Assembly: GCF_000315055.1 (NCBI RefSeq)
Contig: NZ_BAER01000017.1
Coordinates: 310,001-374,000 of the forward strand
Reading direction: 5' to 3'
Source of the DNA: Paraglaciecola polaris LMG 21857
Lineage (GTDB): Bacteria; Pseudomonadota; Gammaproteobacteria; Enterobacterales; Alteromonadaceae
DNA: 64,000 bases
Positions 53,510 to 63,528 of the stretch are shown piece after piece. Below the pieces are notes generated by a model that saw only the letters and a program-made list of their open reading frames with translations, made no database searches and had not been told where the DNA came from. Every line of letters starts with the position of its first letter. Within the stretch, counting starts at the first letter, position 1. Made by a program: the position numbers and the translations under genes.

Positions 53510-54289
53510 CTATTTGCTTACTTTTCGGTTTTTAAGCTCGACTTCTTGCGCTTTGCCTTTGAGCAATGTGACGTACCTTTGCGTGTCCTGCTCATCAATT
53601 TTGCCCGATAAGGCGATGCCACCGTAAGGCGGATGACCTACATTTACCGCGATAGTGACTGAACCGTTTGATATGTGCGTTTGATACTTGGTATGTACTA
53701 GGGCGTACCCTTGTTCACGGATTTCCTTTAATTTGGCCAATAACTTATCAAGATCATTGTCAAAAAATGGTATTTCCTTATTTAAATAAATAGAACAAAT
53801 TTCTTCGTTATCTAATGCCGATAACAAAGATAGGCCAACCCCAGACGCCGTCGCGGGATAATATCCGATTCGACCCAATGCTTCATGTGCTTTCATACCC
53901 GGTAATGCATGAAAAAGATATGTCACTTTGTCTTTCCACAGCACGCCATAGGCAACGACTAAATCAAACTCTAACAAACTTTCTAGGGTACCTATTGCAT
54001 CAGTAATTGCTTGCGACGCAAACAGTGACTGAGCTGCTAATACATGCATAGAAGATCCGGTCGTATACTTGCGATCTGATGTCTGTCGAGCCATTCCCAA
54101 ATACGCTAATGTTCTTAGTAATCTACTCACGCGATTCGGGTCTAGCTCTAAATATCGAGCCAATTCACGCACACCACAGGGCTTTTCATTCACTGATAAA
54201 GCTTGAAGAACACTGATGCCGTCAATCAAACTTTGATTTAACTGTGTGCCGTGTGAATCTCGTCTTCTACTGCTGTTTTCGTCTTTCAT
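53510..54289 (-). CDS. IclR-family transcriptional regulator
   Basis: 259 aa. Winged HTH in residues about 20-80 (SLIDGISVLQALSVNEKPCGVRELARYLELDPNRVSRLLRTL, read in parts), followed by a C-terminal effector domain. It is the last gene in the leftward locus of TonB receptor, symporter, FAD oxidoreductase and sulfatase, 88 bases after the sulfatase, so it presumably responds to a breakdown product and controls that locus. No alternative target nearby. It starts MKDENSSRRRDSHG. Confidence 0.88.
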   Translation of the reverse strand: MKDENSSRRRDSHGTQLNQSLIDGISVLQALSVNEKPCGVRELARYLELDPNRVSRLLRTLAYLGMARQTSDRKYTTGSSMHVLAAQSLFASQAITDAIGTLESLLEFDLVVAYGVLWKDKVTYLFHALPGMKAHEALGRIGYYPATASGVGLSLLSALDNEEICSIYLNKEIPFFDNDLDKLLAKLKEIREQGYALVHTKYQTHISNGSVTIAVNVGHPPYGGIALSGKIDEQDTQRYVTLLKGKAQEVELKNRKVSK

Positions 54290-54377
54290 GTGCTAAATTT
54301 TGCCCCCTAACGCGAAGCGATTGATCATAAAGTAGCTTCTCATAACTTACTAGGACAAAACCGCTGCATTTACACTT

Positions 54378-55967
54378 CTATTCGGCTAACCCTAGCTCTT
54401 TTTTCCACCACGCTAAATACGCCTCGTTTGACGTTGAACTAGAAAGCCCTCTGGACTGCATTTCTTTCTCGAACCGTATTTTCTCTGATTTATCGAGACG
54501 CTCCGCAATACGAGGATCTTCTATATATTGACCTTGGTCAGAGGTAGTTTGCTGCCAATTCATCAACTCTTGATGCATTTTCGCTACCACAGACTTAAAG
54601 TTTGCGTCGTACGCGAGGTTAACGGTTTCTTCAGGATCATTAACAACGTCATATAGCTCTTGTGCCGGTCGAGTATCATTGAACCATTTGTCTTGCAACG
54701 GGCTAAGCTGATGATTTACGTGCATCACTTCCATAAGAGTTAAGGTCGGATACTGTAACTTCTTATATGTTGAAAAATTGGTGTATGGTAAATTAGGATA
54801 ATAATTGAATATGTATTTGTATTGTTTGCTGCGTATCGCACGTATTCTATCATCCGTAGCGCCTAACCTGTCTCGCTGGGCAAAGACGTATTGGCGGGAT
54901 TTTCCTTTGGCGGCAAGCATATTTCTACCCTCAATATATTGAGGGATAGGTATACCAGCTAACGCAAGCGTCGTAGGTAGCACATCAATCAAACTCACCA
55001 ACCGGTCATCTTCGCCTACAGGAACGTTAGGTAAACCAACGACAACCATTGGCACTTTAGTACCTGAGTCATATAACCACTGCTTGGCTCTCAACATAGC
55101 GCGTCCATGATCACCGAAGATAAAGATAACTGTATTATCTAACGCATCTTGCGCTTTTAGCTCTTCAATTAAGTGACCAATCCGATAATCGAGCTGCTGT
55201 ACTGTTTCTAAATACTGTGACCATACTTCACGAGTAACAGGATGATCTGGGTAATAAGATGGAATAGTTACTAAGCTGCGATCCACAGGATTGTCATCGT
55301 CTTTTACAAACTGCCGATGAGCTTCTGAGTAATTTATCTCAGCAAAAAAAGGCTTATCACTATGGTGTTTTTTGTATTCTAGCCAGGCAGGTTTGGTTAA
55401 CAAACTCATATTAGGATCGCCGTGGTGGTAACTACCACTGACAATTTCTTCTTCACCATCAGTTGCGTCAAACGCTGCTACCCGAGGTGAAAAGTTAAAA
55501 TCAGTTTTCTGTTTAGGACCCATTAGCAGCGTAAAATACCCTGCATCACGCATAAACTCGGTTGCCATTCTCACATGACTAGGCAACTGGAAATTATCAT
55601 CAGTGTGACTTCGATGATGATGTGCCCCGATCGACGTCTGGTACATTCCAGTAAAAAATGCAGAACGCGATGGTGAACACACCGGCGACGTTGAAAATGT
55701 ATTCGTAAAAACAGTGCCACTGGCAGCTAACGCATCTAGGTTTGGTGTTTTAATGGCTACATTACCGTTAAAGGCTAAGTCTGGTGAGACATCCTCCATA
55801 ACCACCCAGATGACATTTGGTTTACCGTTACCTTTTTGAGTTACACCTGCTTCGGGTGACGTTTGACTTTGTGCTGAGGTCAAAAGTGAAAAGCTCAGCG
55901 CAAGAGCGTATCCAACAACGCGGAATTGACGTTTTTGCGTACGTTTCGGTGAAGAAAAATTTGTCAT
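54378..55967 (-). CDS. Exported sulfatase, formylglycine type
   Basis: About 529 aa from ATG 55967, 22 bases after the FAD-oxidoreductase stop; the frame opens to 56051. Signal peptide VVGYALALSFSLLTSAQSQ. Sulfatase family S1: active-site motif C97-S-P-S-R101 (SPVCSPSRSAFFTG), with metal ligands in MEDVSPDL near residue 58 (here ED in place of DD) and FGDHGRAM near residue 310. It needs a formylglycine-generating enzyme or anSME, not seen here. The MEDVSPD opening resembles the subfamily with heparan N-sulfatase-like members. Acts in the periplasm on a sulfated glycan or sugar. Confidence 0.9.
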   Translation of the reverse strand: MTNFSSPKRTQKRQFRVVGYALALSFSLLTSAQSQTSPEAGVTQKGNGKPNVIWVVMEDVSPDLAFNGNVAIKTPNLDALAASGTVFTNTFSTSPVCSPSRSAFFTGMYQTSIGAHHHRSHTDDNFQLPSHVRMATEFMRDAGYFTLLMGPKQKTDFNFSPRVAAFDATDGEEEIVSGSYHHGDPNMSLLTKPAWLEYKKHHSDKPFFAEINYSEAHRQFVKDDDNPVDRSLVTIPSYYPDHPVTREVWSQYLETVQQLDYRIGHLIEELKAQDALDNTVIFIFGDHGRAMLRAKQWLYDSGTKVPMVVVGLPNVPVGEDDRLVSLIDVLPTTLALAGIPIPQYIEGRNMLAAKGKSRQYVFAQRDRLGATDDRIRAIRSKQYKYIFNYYPNLPYTNFSTYKKLQYPTLTLMEVMHVNHQLSPLQDKWFNDTRPAQELYDVVNDPEETVNLAYDANFKSVVAKMHQELMNWQQTTSDQGQYIEDPRIAERLDKSEKIRFEKEMQSRGLSSSTSNEAYLAWWKKELGLAE

Positions 55968-55989
55968 TATGATTCCGTGAATTAAGCAA

Positions 55990-58269
55990 TTATTGGGCGA
56001 TAATTTCGAAAATTGAAATAGGCACATGCTCCGTTTTTTGTTTAAAAACAAAGATCAGAGTGTCCGTTTTAAAGGGCGTATCAAATACAATTTTATTGAC
56101 CGACTGGTAGTTACTTTGACGACAAGCCACTTCATTATTGTTGCCATCCAAAATTCGGTAGTCAGCGATACAAAAGGGCATGGTGTTTTCGTGGTGTCCC
56201 ATCAGCGATGATTCCAAAGCATGGTCAAAATCAGTATCAAAATGCAGTATCAGTTGATTGAGTAACTGGGCTTCTGGTAATTTGAAGTGAAGCGTCGCTT
56301 CTGACGCGTTCCACTGAGCAACCCATGCATTTGGTGCCAAGTAAGGACGTGTAATACCGTTTACTGTATTTTGCGGACGGTAGCAATTTAAAGCTGGCTC
56401 GATATCCATAGCAAAATTATGCCCTGCGGGCCGCCTTTCAGGGATCCAAAACTCAAACTCGTCAATACCAATATCTCCTTCAACACCTTGAAACCCGGTA
56501 TTGGAGACAGCTTTGTTCTCACCATTAAATATGCTCATTACACCGGATACGCGTTTGTCCGACTGCATCACTTCTACGTCAGCATTTTGTATAAAGCATA
56601 TAAATGCGTATTGATCTTCCGGGAGGGAAACTGGGCATGAAAATTCTAATGCTTGGATCCCTTCCGTTAGCGTAAATTGTTGTTCGTGAATTATCACGTT
56701 AGGCGTGTAGTTCGCTAATCGGTCGCTCGTCCGCAACTGCATCGTTAACACAGTGGCTTTTGCTGCTCTTACTTTTGTCGTGAATCGATACTCAGTATTT
56801 GCACATAACGGTAACATCTGCGCACCAGAAAAATTAAGGCGCTTCCAAATATCACTGGCGGGTAGACTACTAAGCAATAACGTAGATGAAGCTGTAATCC
56901 TCGAGCCCGCCAATTTATTGTGTGCTGGTGATATTTTAAGGCTAGGGATAAAGTGCCCATCGATTAGCAATGACTGTTGCAAAGCGTTTATATTATCGCG
57001 CTCGAATAGTTCACGAATGCCAATGTTATTCTCTTTGCACAAAGCAATAGCACGTCCAATGGCTTGCCCACCATGGGCACACGTACACATTACTCTAGTA
57101 GAGCCAAAGGCTATGTGCGACGCGCTGATAAGACGCCCCAAGACAAACAAATTTTCCATCTTTTGTGGAACAAAGCTGCGCAACGGGATCGTGTAGACCC
57201 CTTTGGTATGATATTGCTGACAGGGGGGGCGATCGCTGTAAACACCATCACCGGGGTGATGATCAATCGCCCAACCTCCATATGAAATCGCATCGTCATG
57301 AGAACGCTGTTCGACAAGATCTTGCTGAATGAGCATTGTTTCCCCCTCAAAACGTCGACTTTCACGTTTGCCAGGAATAGTCCCTACCCACTCCAACGTT
57401 AAGTTCTCAACACCTTCAAACTTCCCGCTATTTTTTATATAGTCCCAGACTCCATAAACGACTTTCCAGAGCTCAAACTTTATATCTTCTGACTGATAAA
57501 TCGTGTCTAAATTACCGCCAAATTCTAACCACCATAAACGAGGTCCAATATCAGAGGGCTTAATCCGCTTCACTCTGTCGAGCGTCATTTTGTCTATCGA
57601 AGCGAAACTAGGCGGAATGAACTTGGTGGGCTGACCAACATCTTTACTGTAAAAGTAGATCGAATGACCTAACAGCTCAGACTCTTCCTGAGCTGGCGCC
57701 ATCTTTTCACTAAATTCATCATGCGCCTCAGCACCGATTCGAAACGGTGCTCCCGCCATAAAGGCCACCACGCCATCTCCAGAGCCGTCACAAAAATAAT
57801 CTGCTTTGACGACATACTGTGTGGAGTTTTGCGAACAATATGCAGTCACACTGCTGATGGTTTCGTCGTCCACCTTATCGACGTCGTAAACAGCAGTGTT
57901 TAGCAATAACGTGATGTTTTCTTCAACGGTTACTTTCTCTAACAGCACAGTATCAAGTATAAGAGTATTACCTTCAGGATTACGATAGAGGTTTTCGAGC
58001 ATAATCTCGTCAATAATCCCGCCTTCACGAGAATATCTGTTGTTGTTTCCCATATGGGATGTTGCCCCAAGCGACCATAAACGCACCTCGCTTGATGCAT
58101 TACCACCTAATACCGGACGGTCCTGTATCAAACACACCTTCAAACCATTTCGCGCCGCCGACAAGGCAGCACACACACCGGCTAGCCCGCCGCCAGTAAT
58201 AGCAACGTCAACGTGATACTCGACATTGTGACTCTCTCGGCCAGCAGAGATAAATTGAGATTTATACAT
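55990..58269 (-). CDS. FAD-dependent oxidoreductase with discoidin-like C-terminal part
   Basis: 759 aa. N-terminal FAD-binding Rossmann motif VAITGGGLAGVCAALSAARNGLKVCLIQDRPVLGGN, read in parts, then SSEVRLW, and near residue 460 the domain-closing segment RGHARITASST. This is the FAD_oxidored (PF12831) family often found in polysaccharide loci. The C-terminal 280 residues form a jelly-roll like part (SEATLHFKLPEAQLLNQLILHFDTD) of discoidin type. No signal peptide, so cytosolic. Substrate unknown; oxidation or reduction of a sugar or aglycone before or after desulfation is possible. Translationally close to the symporter (10 bases). Confidence 0.82.
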   Translation of the reverse strand: MYKSQFISAGRESHNVEYHVDVAITGGGLAGVCAALSAARNGLKVCLIQDRPVLGGNASSEVRLWSLGATSHMGNNNRYSREGGIIDEIMLENLYRNPEGNTLILDTVLLEKVTVEENITLLLNTAVYDVDKVDDETISSVTAYCSQNSTQYVVKADYFCDGSGDGVVAFMAGAPFRIGAEAHDEFSEKMAPAQEESELLGHSIYFYSKDVGQPTKFIPPSFASIDKMTLDRVKRIKPSDIGPRLWWLEFGGNLDTIYQSEDIKFELWKVVYGVWDYIKNSGKFEGVENLTLEWVGTIPGKRESRRFEGETMLIQQDLVEQRSHDDAISYGGWAIDHHPGDGVYSDRPPCQQYHTKGVYTIPLRSFVPQKMENLFVLGRLISASHIAFGSTRVMCTCAHGGQAIGRAIALCKENNIGIRELFERDNINALQQSLLIDGHFIPSLKISPAHNKLAGSRITASSTLLLSSLPASDIWKRLNFSGAQMLPLCANTEYRFTTKVRAAKATVLTMQLRTSDRLANYTPNVIIHEQQFTLTEGIQALEFSCPVSLPEDQYAFICFIQNADVEVMQSDKRVSGVMSIFNGENKAVSNTGFQGVEGDIGIDEFEFWIPERRPAGHNFAMDIEPALNCYRPQNTVNGITRPYLAPNAWVAQWNASEATLHFKLPEAQLLNQLILHFDTDFDHALESSLMGHHENTMPFCIADYRILDGNNNEVACRQSNYQSVNKIVFDTPFKTDTLIFVFKQKTEHVPISIFEIIAQ

Positions 58270-58279
58270 GATATTTCCT

Positions 58280-59950
58280 TTAATTTTGTTGCTGTGACGA
58301 GAAAGACGCTGTACGCGCTTTTCGTGATACTAAGACACCGACGAGGAAAACGATTATGCCGACAGTTAATGTTTCAAAACGCCCACCTTCGGTCAGAAAC
58401 CCTAAGCAAAGAATAATGAAGCCGATAGATAAAATACCGACCGAAATAACGCGTAATGCATGTGTATTCTCGGGTGTAGCATTTTTAATAAAACGCTCAT
58501 CAGTAACCTCAGGGCGTGCTGGGTTGACACTATTCAATATACTTAGCGGCGTTTTGAGACGATATGTGCATTCGAATACCAACAAAAAAGCGCCTGGGAT
58601 AAAGACACCGCAGATCATCTCTTGAGCAGTACTTAACTCCATATCGAATAGAGGTCCGAGTAGGAATTTCAATGAAAGGTTAATGACTAAACTTGAAATG
58701 GTCACGGTCACAAGGCTAAAACCAGTTTGATATTTAGAGAACAACGCCCACAAAGGCGGTAAGTAGAGTGGTGCTCCTGTTAGCGCTGCAACACTAAGTA
58801 CAACGTTGACGATCCCCCCCATTGATTGCACAGACATAGCGACAAGTATTGCTAAAATGCCAAACGTCGCCGAGGATAAACGCGCAATCAGCATAGGTTT
58901 AAGCCGTTGTGACTTAACGAGGTTTGGGTATACATCGTTAGTAAACACCCCCGCGGCAATGTTGATTGTCGTATTCACTGAGCTTGCCGTTGCAAATACC
59001 ATGGCGCCGATTACGAGCCCAAGTAATCCTGTCGGTAACACCTGTTGACTCATTAACAAATACGCATTTTCGGTATCAGGTGCTATCAGTCCTGGCTCAA
59101 TCGAGCGATATAACATCGGCGGTAACATCCATATGATCGGTGCGACAAGGTATAAGCAACCAAACAACCAACCCACTTTCTTTGCGTCTTGTGCACTAGG
59201 TACACTCGTATAACGCTGCACGTAAGCCCAGTTCCCTCCAATAAAAAGAGTGTTGTATATCAAAAAAGCCACTAGAAACCCTGCACTGTATTTATCATTC
59301 GCGAGGTTAAAAAAATCATCTGGAACAGAATCTACGAAGCTATTTAGGCCACCTGCAGCATCGATTGATAATGGAATGATCAGTAATACAGCAGCCGTGA
59401 GAACAATGAATTGTAATACATCTGTTGTAAGTACTGCCCACAACCCACCAACAGATGTATACAAGATGATAAATGCACCAAGCATCACTATCGCCAAGTT
59501 CAAGTTGATCCCCGTGGTCACTTCTATTATTTTTCCAACCGGATATAAGAATGCGCCTGCAGTAAACAGATTCATCACTAGAAACGTTGCAGAGTAAAAC
59601 TTTTGCGTCGGCAAACCTACTCGACGAGTAATGAATTGAGCGGCAGTTAAAACACGTTGACGGTTCCAAGCGGGCGCGATGAATAATGCAATAATAAATC
59701 CTGATATTGCCATGGTCATCTGAATACTGACCGACACAAGACCGTCGCTATAGGCGATGGCACCCCAAACAACAAATGTACCAACTGAAAAGAAACTCAT
59801 GAACAGTGACAGGCCACTTATCCACCAAGGAACTTGGCCTCCGCCAGCAAAAAACGTCTTGCTGTCACCCTGGCCACTTTTAAATTGCAATCCTAACAAT
59901 ACGATGAGTAACGTGAACACTCCCGCAACAGTGATATCTAAAATGCCCAA
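58280..59950 (-). CDS. Sodium:solute symporter (SSS/SLC5 family)
   Basis: 556 aa, about 13 transmembrane helices. Family motifs: WWISGLSLFMSFFSVGTFVVWGAIAYSDG at residues about 40-70, GGLWAVLTTDVLQFIVL, and ASSVNTTINIAAGVFTND. The start is TTG at 59950 (MGILDITVAGVFTLL) with AGGGGA 8 bases upstream; the first ATG would remove the first helices. SSS members take up sugars, acids or vitamins with Na+. Gene order places it between the receptor and the FAD oxidoreductase as inner-membrane importer of the same compound. Confidence 0.92.
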   Translation of the reverse strand: MGILDITVAGVFTLLIVLLGLQFKSGQGDSKTFFAGGGQVPWWISGLSLFMSFFSVGTFVVWGAIAYSDGLVSVSIQMTMAISGFIIALFIAPAWNRQRVLTAAQFITRRVGLPTQKFYSATFLVMNLFTAGAFLYPVGKIIEVTTGINLNLAIVMLGAFIILYTSVGGLWAVLTTDVLQFIVLTAAVLLIIPLSIDAAGGLNSFVDSVPDDFFNLANDKYSAGFLVAFLIYNTLFIGGNWAYVQRYTSVPSAQDAKKVGWLFGCLYLVAPIIWMLPPMLYRSIEPGLIAPDTENAYLLMSQQVLPTGLLGLVIGAMVFATASSVNTTINIAAGVFTNDVYPNLVKSQRLKPMLIARLSSATFGILAILVAMSVQSMGGIVNVVLSVAALTGAPLYLPPLWALFSKYQTGFSLVTVTISSLVINLSLKFLLGPLFDMELSTAQEMICGVFIPGAFLLVFECTYRLKTPLSILNSVNPARPEVTDERFIKNATPENTHALRVISVGILSIGFIILCLGFLTEGGRFETLTVGIIVFLVGVLVSRKARTASFSSQQQN

Positions 59951-60068
59951 TAGACTTCCCCTAATTTACTAACAAACACTTAGTACATGAGCAATAGCGA
60001 CCATTTCACTCGCTATTGCTGAACACAATCTGTTTGATAAACGACCTAATCAATTCGATTCGGTTGAG

Positions 60069-62708
60069 CTAGAAGGTCGCCCTAACACCAGCAAAGAATC
60101 GGCGACCCGTATTTTCTACGCGAAACTTTCTCTCTTCGAAATTGGAATATTGATCAACCCGTTCATCATTTAAGTTGATTGCATCGAACGAAACACGCCA
60201 ACTTTCGTTAATGTCGTAACTTGCAGAGAAATCAAGTTGTCCCCGGGATTCTTCAAACAATTGAGAGCCATTAAAATTTCTGGAAACCAGATAACTATCA
60301 CGCCAGTTGTAGGCAAAACGTACCGAATAGCCATACTTTTCATAGAACGCCACTAGATTAACGCTATTTTCTGATAGCCCTTCGAGGGGTAACGATAGCT
60401 CGTCACCACCGGTTGAAACGCCATCACTATCAATGTATGTGTAGTTGGATTGAACACCGAAGCCGCTCTCCCACACCGTTTGATATGCTAATTCAAGACC
60501 GTTAATCGTCGAGTCACCACCGGCAACAGTAGAGGTAACGAGGAAATTATTCGTGCCAAAATCTGGGCTTCCGACATTGGCATTCACCGCACCTTCAAGG
60601 GCTTTCCTTTCTGTATTCGGTGATAAGAACCCGCTTACGTCCTTACGGAAAATAGCGCCCGTTAATGCACTGAACTCACTGATATACCATTCAAGAGATA
60701 AATCATAAGCGTCAGCTTCAGCAACGTCTAAATTAGGATTTCCTCCTCTAGCAGCCCCTGCCAGCACATCCAAAGACACGCCCCCCGCCAAGGCAGAACT
60801 ATCTGGTTGAGCGACAACCTTTGAGTAGGCAGCACGTAATATCAAATCACTGTCTAATTCAATTTTGATATTCGCACTTGGCAAGAAGTTGCTGTAGTCG
60901 CGATTAAATGTATCTGCGGTTGCGCCAGTATCATCTATAAAGAAAAAGCGACTCTCTTGAGATGTATCAACCCAGCGTGCCCCAAATCCACCTGAAACGG
61001 GTAAATCTGACCATTGCGTCTGAAAATTAGCTTTAATGTATAACGAAGTCATTTCTTCGGCGGTTGAGTAGGTTCCATCAGGCTGAGCAAAAAAGACGCC
61101 TGAACCTTGAGTACTTGCGTTTTGTTGAACATAATTTAATAACGCTTTTGTACTGCCCAAACCACCAGGAACAGCGGCGATAAATCGCTCAACGTTAGAT
61201 GCTTCTCCATCATATACATCGGATAGCGAGACAGAACGGTAGAGGTTTTGGTCAACTGAACCTTCCAGTCCTCCTAGAGTAGGAACAATCCAAACCCCTC
61301 CTCCATTTATAGCATCCCCCGCCCTTTCTTGATAACGAGACGCTTTCTGATCAGCCCAACGAATACCAGCTTCAATGCTAGTAAAAAAGTCATTTTCCAA
61401 ATAATAAGTCGTATCGAAAGTTGCGGTGGTTTCGTCATTTTCATAATTTACAACCTGACTAAAGCCGATGAGTCCACTTGCGCTGTCGTACAAATTAGGA
61501 TCATTTGCATCAAAGTCATCAGTGACATTAAGAACAGGTAAGTCTTGTCCGAAATCTCTGAAAAATGTCACTCCATTTTGCCGCACTCGTGCGAAGTCTT
61601 GATAATCATCTTGCTCTGCGCTGCCATGACTCACTTTGCCTTCGAACAACCAATTATCAATTGTGTGATTAAACCCAAGTACGATACTTGTAGTCTCTGA
61701 GTTATTTTCAAGTGCTTCACCATTTCCTTGGACTTGAGATATAAACGTGCCAGCCAAGATAGTGTCATTGCTCGACACCATTGGCGTGTCCAAGTAATTA
61801 GCTATTACTGAGCCTCCACTATCGGCACTTGAGAACCAACTTCTATCTCGTTCAATATCATAAGATGCATAAAAGGTATTTAAGTAGATTTCGGTTTCAG
61901 ATGTAGGTCGCCACTGAACATTAAACAAAGCTCCAGTTCGGTCCCGATCTTCATCTAAGGTCTGTAGGCGCAAGTCTCCAGGAGCTGAAAGCGTATCGCC
62001 AGACCAGCCCGTACGAGTAAAAAACAACTCTTCTCCCACACTGCGAGCAGACTCACTTAAACTCACCAAAACACCCAATTCACCTTCGATGAGTTCTTTT
62101 GACCAAGTTATACCGTAACGCGGATCGACGGCATCCGTTCGATCATCATATGAGCCTTGCAATGATATAGAGGTCTTATCACCAACAGATAGAGGCTTAA
62201 GCAGTGTTAAATTCACTGTACCACCTAGTGAACCACTGACTTGGTCTGCTGAAGCTGATTTATATACTTCGACACCTGATAACAACTCGGCAGGGACAAA
62301 CTGCAAAACAGGAAATACGGTTTCGTCGAAACCTGAATACGAGCGGCCAATAGGATTAACGAGACTCACACCATCTAACTCTATACGGTTTTGTACTAGC
62401 CCTCTAACAGCAACACGAGAACCTTCGCCGTTTCGACGTTGGATTTGAATCCCGGTAATCCGCTGTAATGTCTCAGCCACATTTTCATCAGGAAGTTTAC
62501 CTATATCTTCAGCTGAAATGGCATCAGAAATAACTGATGCATCCTGTTTTACAGCCAATGCCGCGGTAATACTTTGACGTATTCCTTTAACACTGATGAC
62601 TTCTACATTTTCGATACTGCTGCTTTCTTGGGCGTACATTGGCAGGGCGTTTAATACACCAGCAATGCAAAGAGACAGTCTTGTTAAGCGGATTACTTTT
62701 CGTTTCAT
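60069..62708 (-). CDS. TonB-dependent receptor (TIGR01782-type)
   Basis: 879 aa. Signal peptide MKRKVIRLTRLSLCIAGVLN...YAQ, plug domain with VKGIRQSITAALAVKQDASVISDAI, DIGKLPDENVAETLQRITGIQI, GSRVAVRGLVQNRIELDG and VEVYKSASADQVSGSLGGTVNL, read in parts; the barrel ends in ATF. This is the Xanthomonas/Caulobacter-type receptor class, often specific for glycans. First gene of the leftward sulfatase locus, with palindromic sites upstream (62720-62737). Confidence 0.94.
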   Translation of the reverse strand: MKRKVIRLTRLSLCIAGVLNALPMYAQESSSIENVEVISVKGIRQSITAALAVKQDASVISDAISAEDIGKLPDENVAETLQRITGIQIQRRNGEGSRVAVRGLVQNRIELDGVSLVNPIGRSYSGFDETVFPVLQFVPAELLSGVEVYKSASADQVSGSLGGTVNLTLLKPLSVGDKTSISLQGSYDDRTDAVDPRYGITWSKELIEGELGVLVSLSESARSVGEELFFTRTGWSGDTLSAPGDLRLQTLDEDRDRTGALFNVQWRPTSETEIYLNTFYASYDIERDRSWFSSADSGGSVIANYLDTPMVSSNDTILAGTFISQVQGNGEALENNSETTSIVLGFNHTIDNWLFEGKVSHGSAEQDDYQDFARVRQNGVTFFRDFGQDLPVLNVTDDFDANDPNLYDSASGLIGFSQVVNYENDETTATFDTTYYLENDFFTSIEAGIRWADQKASRYQERAGDAINGGGVWIVPTLGGLEGSVDQNLYRSVSLSDVYDGEASNVERFIAAVPGGLGSTKALLNYVQQNASTQGSGVFFAQPDGTYSTAEEMTSLYIKANFQTQWSDLPVSGGFGARWVDTSQESRFFFIDDTGATADTFNRDYSNFLPSANIKIELDSDLILRAAYSKVVAQPDSSALAGGVSLDVLAGAARGGNPNLDVAEADAYDLSLEWYISEFSALTGAIFRKDVSGFLSPNTERKALEGAVNANVGSPDFGTNNFLVTSTVAGGDSTINGLELAYQTVWESGFGVQSNYTYIDSDGVSTGGDELSLPLEGLSENSVNLVAFYEKYGYSVRFAYNWRDSYLVSRNFNGSQLFEESRGQLDFSASYDINESWRVSFDAINLNDERVDQYSNFEERKFRVENTGRRFFAGVRATF

Positions 62709-62936
62709 GTGCCTTCTCTATACTCACTTAGGAGTATCTATAATAGACACAGTATAAAATGTAATCAAGATGTTAATTAACGTAAATTTGTTTTTAATTG
62801 CGAGAAAAGGAAGTTGCACTAGCTTATGAAACGATAAACTCTATAAAGATCAACAGAGTATACCTATTAAAGACACAAGCTAATTTTGTCAATAATGTAT
62901 CGATAACTGATACCTGTTATAAAATCACCACTCAAA
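62709..62936. promoter_or_regulatory. Upstream region of the TonB-receptor locus with palindromes
   Basis: ATACTC-N6-GAGTAT at 62720-62737 is a perfect inverted repeat just before the receptor start, GTATC-N7-GATAC lies at 62897-62913, and a further GAGTAT occurs at 62856-62861. The first is a reasonable operator for the IclR regulator, but this is inference. No coding frame was supported here. Confidence 0.45.
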
Positions 62937-62941
62937 TATGA

Positions 62942-62970
62942 AAAAACGGCGCTCAAAAAGCACCGTTTTT
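62942..62970 (-). terminator. Terminator downstream of the MAPEG gene
   Basis: AAAAACGG(C)GCT and AGC(A)CCGTTTTT pair with one mismatch around a 5-base loop. A-run and T-run lie at the two ends, so it can act on the leftward MAPEG transcript. Confidence 0.85.
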
Positions 62971-63036
62971 AATTCTGTCTAGAGTCGAAAAGTAATGACT
63001 CATGATGATTGTTCAAAGTGAACGTCCGTCTTAATA

Positions 63037-63426
63037 TTAATAAAGAAAAACGATGTTCTGTACCGATAATCCAATCAAAGCGCCAAAAGTAAGCATCATG
63101 CCAGCGATACGTTGCCAGCTTGCCCCTGAATGATGTTTCAAACCATAGGCATGCACGATGCGCCCTATCAATAGTGCGACACCAGTGGCGTGTAAGACGC
63201 CGGTATGCGCTAAATTAATTTCCGCTATTAACATAAGGATCAAAATTAGAGGCACATACTCCGCAAAATTAGCATGTGCTCTAATGATCCCCAAAAAGTG
63301 GCTGTTTCCGCCGTCTCCCAAGCTTATTTTTGCTGAGCGGCGACCTTTAATCACCAGAATAGAGAGATACATAAAGGTTATCCCTAGCAGACCACCGTAA
63401 AAAGCAGTAATTGGCGTATGTAACAT
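63037..63426 (-). CDS. MAPEG-family membrane protein
   Basis: About 129 aa from ATG 63426; the frame opens to 63489, but that start overlaps the adk terminator. Four hydrophobic helices with the MAPEG features RAHANFAEYVPLILILMLIAE and IGRIVHAYGL. Such proteins (microsomal glutathione transferase/leukotriene-synthase relatives) act on lipophilic electrophiles, often with glutathione. Function here unspecified. Separated from adk by a terminator. Confidence 0.88.
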   Translation of the reverse strand: MLHTPITAFYGGLLGITFMYLSILVIKGRRSAKISLGDGGNSHFLGIIRAHANFAEYVPLILILMLIAEINLAHTGVLHATGVALLIGRIVHAYGLKHHSGASWQRIAGMMLTFGALIGLSVQNIVFLY

Positions 63427-63478
63427 GGTGTCGAGATTCCTATTTGATACAAAAAATGAAAGATTGATTATAGACATA

Positions 63479-63505
63479 AAAAAACCCACTTTTCAGTGGG
63501 TTTTT
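63479..63505 (-). terminator. Rho-independent terminator of adk
   Basis: ACCCACT (63484-63490) and AGTGGGT form a stem with a TTTC loop. A7 and T5 tracts flank it, with the A tract giving the T-run in the leftward transcript. Confidence 0.92.
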
Positions 63506-63528
63506 ATCATTCGATTGAATAGCGATAA

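Noticed and set aside
62827-62913. Additional small gene or sRNA upstream of the second TonB receptor
   Set aside because: Only short palindromes in AT-rich sequence; no terminator or ribosome site to support a gene.
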